A stretch of DNA of 64,000 nucleotides, taken from positions 15,944-79,943 of the forward strand of contig CAZJEB010000007.1 in assembly GCA_964544955.1 (NCBI GenBank), in the 5' to 3' direction. The position numbers and the translations under genes were made by a program. Within the stretch, counting starts at the first letter, position 1. Each line of letters begins with the position of its first letter. Origin of the DNA: JAAZPT01 sp964544955. Lineage in GTDB: Bacteria > Bacillota > Clostridia > Christensenellales > Aristaeellaceae. The notes under the pieces were generated by a model. It was not told the DNA's origin and made no database searches. It saw only the letters and a list, made by a program, of their open reading frames with translations. Shown piece after piece: positions 61,638-64,000 of the stretch.

Positions 61638-62327
61638 TTAGAATTTTAAAGCGTTTACTTTTACTGAAGGACCCATTGTGCTGCTTATAAATACAGAACG
61701 AACATAAGTACCCTTAGCTGCAGCAGGTTTAGCTTTTATAATAGCACCCATAAGTACATCTAAGTTTTCCTTTAGCTTATCAGCATCAAAGGATACTTTG
61801 CCTATTGGGCAGTGAACAATCGCAGTTTTATCAACACGATATTCAACTTTACCAGCTTTAATTTCTTGAACAGCCTTAGCAACATCAGGTGTTACTGTGC
61901 CACTCTTAGGGTTAGGCATAAGTCCTTTAGGACCTAAAACACGACCTATTGGGCCAACTTTACCCATCATATCGGGTGAAGCAACGATAACGTCAAATTC
62001 AAACCAGTTTTCATCTTTTATTTTAGCGATGTATTCTTCACCACCAACATAATCTGCACCAGCTTCTTCAGCCTCTTTAACTTTATCGCCACGTGTTAAA
62101 ACTAAAACCCTTATTTTTTTGCCTGTACCGTGAGGTAAAACTACAGCGCCACGAACTTGTTGATCAGCATGACGAGGATCTACGCCCAAGCGTACAGATA
62201 GTTCAATAGTTTCATCAAATTTTGCTTTGCCTGTTTTTTTAACTAAATCAATAGCGTCAGCAGGATCATAAGCTACGTTTGAATCGATTAGCTTTTGACT
62301 ATCAATATATTTCTTTCCATGTTTCAT
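61638..62327 (-). CDS. rplA: 50S ribosomal protein L1
   Basis: A 229-aa L1 protein. The start at 62327 (MKHGKKYIDSQKLID) has GGAGG seven bases upstream; the extra upstream 16 codons belong to the leader hairpin. Signatures RLGVDPRHADQQVRGAVVLPHGTGK and GPKGLMPNPKSGTVT are canonical. In other bacteria L1 represses its own L11-L1 mRNA; a hairpin element lies at 62342-62373. Confidence 0.98.
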   Translation of the reverse strand: MKHGKKYIDSQKLIDSNVAYDPADAIDLVKKTGKAKFDETIELSVRLGVDPRHADQQVRGAVVLPHGTGKKIRVLVLTRGDKVKEAEEAGADYVGGEEYIAKIKDENWFEFDVIVASPDMMGKVGPIGRVLGPKGLMPNPKSGTVTPDVAKAVQEIKAGKVEYRVDKTAIVHCPIGKVSFDADKLKENLDVLMGAIIKAKPAAAKGTYVRSVFISSTMGPSVKVNALKF

Positions 62328-62341
62328 ATTATTTCCTCCCT

Positions 62342-62373
62342 GTGGTACAAACGGTGCTTTCGCTCCCTCCCAC
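62342..62373 (-). promoter_or_regulatory. Leader hairpin element before rplA (copy 2 of a repeated motif)
   Basis: On the minus strand GTGGGAGGG ... CACCG ... TACCAC, with GTGG pairing to CCAC, followed directly by the GGAGG ribosome-binding site. The same arrangement occurs before rplK (62843-62870). Similar boxes are remembered from other Firmicutes L11/L1 genes; L1 binding is a possible function. Confidence 0.5.
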
Positions 62374-62391
62374 ATTGTTGTTAATGTTTAA

Positions 62392-62820
62392 TTAAAACTC
62401 ATCACACTGAACGCCCATTGAACGTGCTGTGCCTCTAACCATTCTCATAGCTGAGTCTACATCTGCAGCGTTTAAATCAGGCATTTTTAATGTTGCAATT
62501 TCACGAACCTGATCAACTGTTAGTTTACCTACCTTATCACGGTTAGGTGCACCAGAAGCTGATTCAATACCCAAAGCCTTTTTAATTAAAACAGGCACTG
62601 GAGGGGTTTTGGTTATAAATGTGAAGCTACGATCTGCATAAACAGTAATAACAACAGGAATAATTAAACCTGTATCTTTTGCTGTAACAGCATTAAATTC
62701 CTTACAGAAACCTGGAATGTTAACACCATGTTGACCTAAAGCAGGACCAATTGGTGGTGCAGGATTTGCTTTACCTGCTGGAACTTGCAATTTAATCATT
62801 GCAACTACTTTTTTTGCCAT
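62392..62820 (-). CDS. rplK: 50S ribosomal protein L11
   Basis: A 142-aa L11 protein that shapes the GTPase-associated centre. Signature PAGKANPAPPIGPALGQHGVNI near the N-terminus and GTARSMGV at the C-terminus. GAGGAGG precedes the ATG. 64-base gap to rplA containing the hairpin element; preceded by nusG. Confidence 0.98.
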   Translation of the reverse strand: MAKKVVAMIKLQVPAGKANPAPPIGPALGQHGVNIPGFCKEFNAVTAKDTGLIIPVVITVYADRSFTFITKTPPVPVLIKKALGIESASGAPNRDKVGKLTVDQVREIATLKMPDLNAADVDSAMRMVRGTARSMGVQCDEF

Positions 62821-62842
62821 TTTATAGGCACCTCCTCAAAAT

Positions 62843-62870
62843 GTGGTATTGCGGAATAAATTCCTCCCAC
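62843..62870 (-). promoter_or_regulatory. Leader hairpin element before rplK (copy 1 of a repeated motif)
   Basis: On the minus strand GTGGGAGG, an A/T-rich middle containing TTCCGC, then TACCAC, with the GTGG and CCAC ends complementary. It is followed by GAGGAGG. Matches the element before rplA in ends, order and distance to the ribosome-binding site. Confidence 0.5.
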
Positions 62871-62904
62871 GCTTACAATTAAGTAAGCATTAAAAGTTTA
62901 AGAA

Positions 62905-63444
62905 TTAATTAACCTTTGCTACTTCATCCATATTAAGTTCTACTGGTGTTTCACGACCTAAGAACATAACTTTAACAGTAAGTTTTTCCCTTACAGTATC
63001 AACATCTTCAACTATACCTGTAAAGTTTTCCAATGGACCTGCCAAAACCCTAACCTCTTCACCAATAGCAATATTGAACTCAACGCTTTTTTCTTGTGTA
63101 CTAAGCATTACTTCAACTTCTTTATCGGTTAATGGTACCGGTTTACTATCAGGGCCAACAAAACCTGTAACACCTCTAGTATTACGAACAAGGTACCAGC
63201 TTCTTGTTGTTTCAATCATATGAACAAGAACATAGCTAGGATAAACTTTACGTGTTGATTTAACGCGGCGTTGACCACGAATTTCAACAACTTCTTCCAG
63301 CGGAACAATAACATCCAAAATTAAATTTTGCATATTATTATTTTCAACTGCTTTTAGTAAAGTATCTTTAACTTTGTTTTCATAACCAGCGTAAGTATGT
63401 ACAACATACCAACATGGCTCTGGAGTTTTCTTTTCGTCAGACAT
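62905..63444 (-). CDS. nusG: Transcription termination/antitermination factor NusG
   Basis: A 179-aa RNA polymerase-binding factor. NGN domain: PCWYVVHTYAGYENKVKDTLLKAVE, YPSYVLVHMIETTRSWYLVRNTRGVTGFVG; C-terminal KOW domain: GEEVRVLAGPLENFTGIVEDVD. AGGAG precedes the ATG, immediately after an 8-bp hairpin. Lies between secE and rplK as is standard. Confidence 0.98.
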   Translation of the reverse strand: MSDEKKTPEPCWYVVHTYAGYENKVKDTLLKAVENNNMQNLILDVIVPLEEVVEIRGQRRVKSTRKVYPSYVLVHMIETTRSWYLVRNTRGVTGFVGPDSKPVPLTDKEVEVMLSTQEKSVEFNIAIGEEVRVLAGPLENFTGIVEDVDTVREKLTVKVMFLGRETPVELNMDEVAKVN

Positions 63445-63458
63445 GAAACTTCTCCTAA

Positions 63459-63478
63459 CACTCTATTTTCATAGAGTG
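63459..63478 (-). promoter_or_regulatory. Hairpin adjacent to the nusG ribosome-binding site
   Basis: CACTCTAT / ATAGAGTG form a perfect 8-bp stem with a 4-nt loop. The nusG ribosome-binding site AGGAG begins within a few bases of its 3' side, so it could influence nusG translation or mark an RNA-processing site. No T run follows. Confidence 0.55.
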
Positions 63479-63500
63479 ATCTTTATTGTTTATGACGATA

Positions 63501-63746
63501 TTAAGATATCAAATTAATGAGCTGAGTTGCGCCTGCGTCGAGCAAGCCAATAACTATGCCCATGAATACCATAAACACTAATACTATAACTGTGTAATTT
63601 AGTAATTCCTTACGTGTAGGCCATGAAACTTTTTTAAGCTCATGCCACATGTTTTTGAAACCTTTAGCTATTCTGCCTGGAAGTTTTACAAACCAGTTGC
63701 CGATTCTGCTAAAAATAGATTTCTTTTCTTGACTTGGATTTGCCAA
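63501..63746 (-). CDS. secE: Preprotein translocase subunit SecE
   Basis: An 81-aa single-span SecE. The amphipathic segment WHELKKVSWPTRKELLNYT (about 35-53) is the family signature, followed by one membrane helix (about 53-76). The start is TTG (63746) after GGATGTGA. It lies between rpmG and nusG, the common order. Confidence 0.95.
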   Translation of the reverse strand: MANPSQEKKSIFSRIGNWFVKLPGRIAKGFKNMWHELKKVSWPTRKELLNYTVIVLVFMVFMGIVIGLLDAGATQLINLIS

Positions 63747-63779
63747 TTATTTCACATCCTTAGCACAGATAATATTAAA

Positions 63780-63941
63780 CTATTTTGTTTCCCTATGTGC
63801 AGTATGCTTTTTACAGAAACGGCAATATTTTTTTAATTCAATACGATCTGGTGTATTCTTCTTGTTTTTCATGGAATTATAATTGCGCTGTTTGCACTCG
63901 GTGCAAGCCAGGCAAACTTTATTGCGGGCAACGCTAGCCAC
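63780..63941 (-). CDS. rpmG: 50S ribosomal protein L33
   Basis: Read by eye on the minus strand from GTG (63941), with GGAGGTGG upstream: 53 residues starting ASVARNKVCLACTECKQRNY and ending HTAHRETK. The four zinc-binding Cys residues are present (CLAC...C, then CRFCKKH), so this is the zinc-containing (C+) form. The block NSMKNKKNTPDRIELKKYC is diagnostic of L33. It precedes secE by 33 bases. Confidence 0.96.
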   Translation of the reverse strand: MASVARNKVCLACTECKQRNYNSMKNKKNTPDRIELKKYCRFCKKHTAHRETK

Positions 63942-63972
63942 GTCGGCCACCTCCTGCCTTTATTATGACTTA

Positions 63973-63999
63973 CTCATACCGAGTTAAACTCGGTATGAG
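63973..63999. other. Perfect 12-bp hairpin upstream of rpmG
   Basis: CTCATACCGAGT-TAA-ACTCGGTATGAG is a perfect 12-bp stem with a 3-nt loop, ending at the window edge. No T run follows on the minus strand; any T run for the plus strand is out of view. It may be the terminator of an unseen neighbour or a leader element of the rpmG-secE-nusG transcript. Confidence 0.6.
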
Positions 64000-64000
64000 A

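Overview
The window is AT-rich chromosomal DNA from a low-GC Gram-positive bacterium. The gene set points to Bacillota, most likely class Clostridia: a rimP-nusA-ylxR-ylxQ-infB-rbfA-nrnA-truB-ribF operon, a CtsR operator in front of clpB, an RNase J / YlbF neighbourhood, KtrAB potassium uptake, AddB, MltG, a DUF4364 protein and a type 3 prolyl-tRNA synthetase with a C-terminal Cys cluster. No rRNA, tRNA, CRISPR array, prophage or integrative element was seen. The only mobile-type gene is a single Y1/REP-type HUH transposase at 21.6-22.4 kb.

Layout. 0-6.7 kb: a HAD phosphatase (cut by the window edge) and proS, then a BMP-family nucleoside-type ABC importer (binding protein, double ATPase, two permeases). 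6.9-15.4 kb: recQ, a SWIM/SNF2 helicase, dnaA with a pair of perfect inverted DnaA boxes upstream, an unknown 159-aa protein behind an (ATT)11 tract, a DUF4364 protein and an HPr-like protein without the phosphorylatable His. 15.5-24.4 kb: a metallophosphoesterase-fold protein with eroded metal ligands, CtsR-controlled clpB, a six-PAS protein with no output domain, the HUH transposase, and KtrA/KtrB. 24.6-30.2 kb: RseC-like protein and thioredoxin, RNase J, YlbF family, MltG, U32 protein. 30.2-38.9 kb: the nusA-infB operon with a long structured leader. 39-48.5 kb: murI, YhhN, a Q/N-rich membrane protein, an Lgt-like protein, a phosphodiester-glycosidase-domain protein, a TIM-barrel isomerase, a degenerate CapA-like protein, a UPF0126/TRIC channel and PepC. 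48.7-64 kb: addB, then rpoC, rpoB, a polytopic GT-C-like membrane protein, rplA, rplK, nusG, secE and rpmG, all on the minus strand.

How the genes fit together. Most housekeeping operons (rpoBC, rplKA, nusG, infB, clpB, dnaA, proS) are read on the minus strand, so the fork probably passes right to left through the whole window. That makes it doubtful that the dnaA-linked boxes are the main origin. dnaA has none of its usual partners (dnaN, recF, gyrB) beside it.

The most unusual observations are the following. (1) The secE-nusG-rplK-rplA-rplJ-rplL-rpoB-rpoC cluster has lost rplJ and rplL; an unrelated membrane-protein gene sits in the gap, bounded by a terminator and a new rpoB promoter containing an 18-bp palindrome. 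(2) Several proteins keep a family fold but lack active-site residues (an HPr without its His, a metallophosphoesterase, a CapA-like protein, RibF without a recognisable riboflavin-kinase motif, AddB without Walker A). (3) Two proteins carry long Q/N/G-rich low-complexity regions (IF-2 and a membrane protein), and RpoB has a very long acidic tail. (4) There are structured leaders in front of rimP, rplK, rplA and nusG. I did not find one compact, clearly new system such as a defence island; the novelty lies in these rearrangements and degenerate paralogues.
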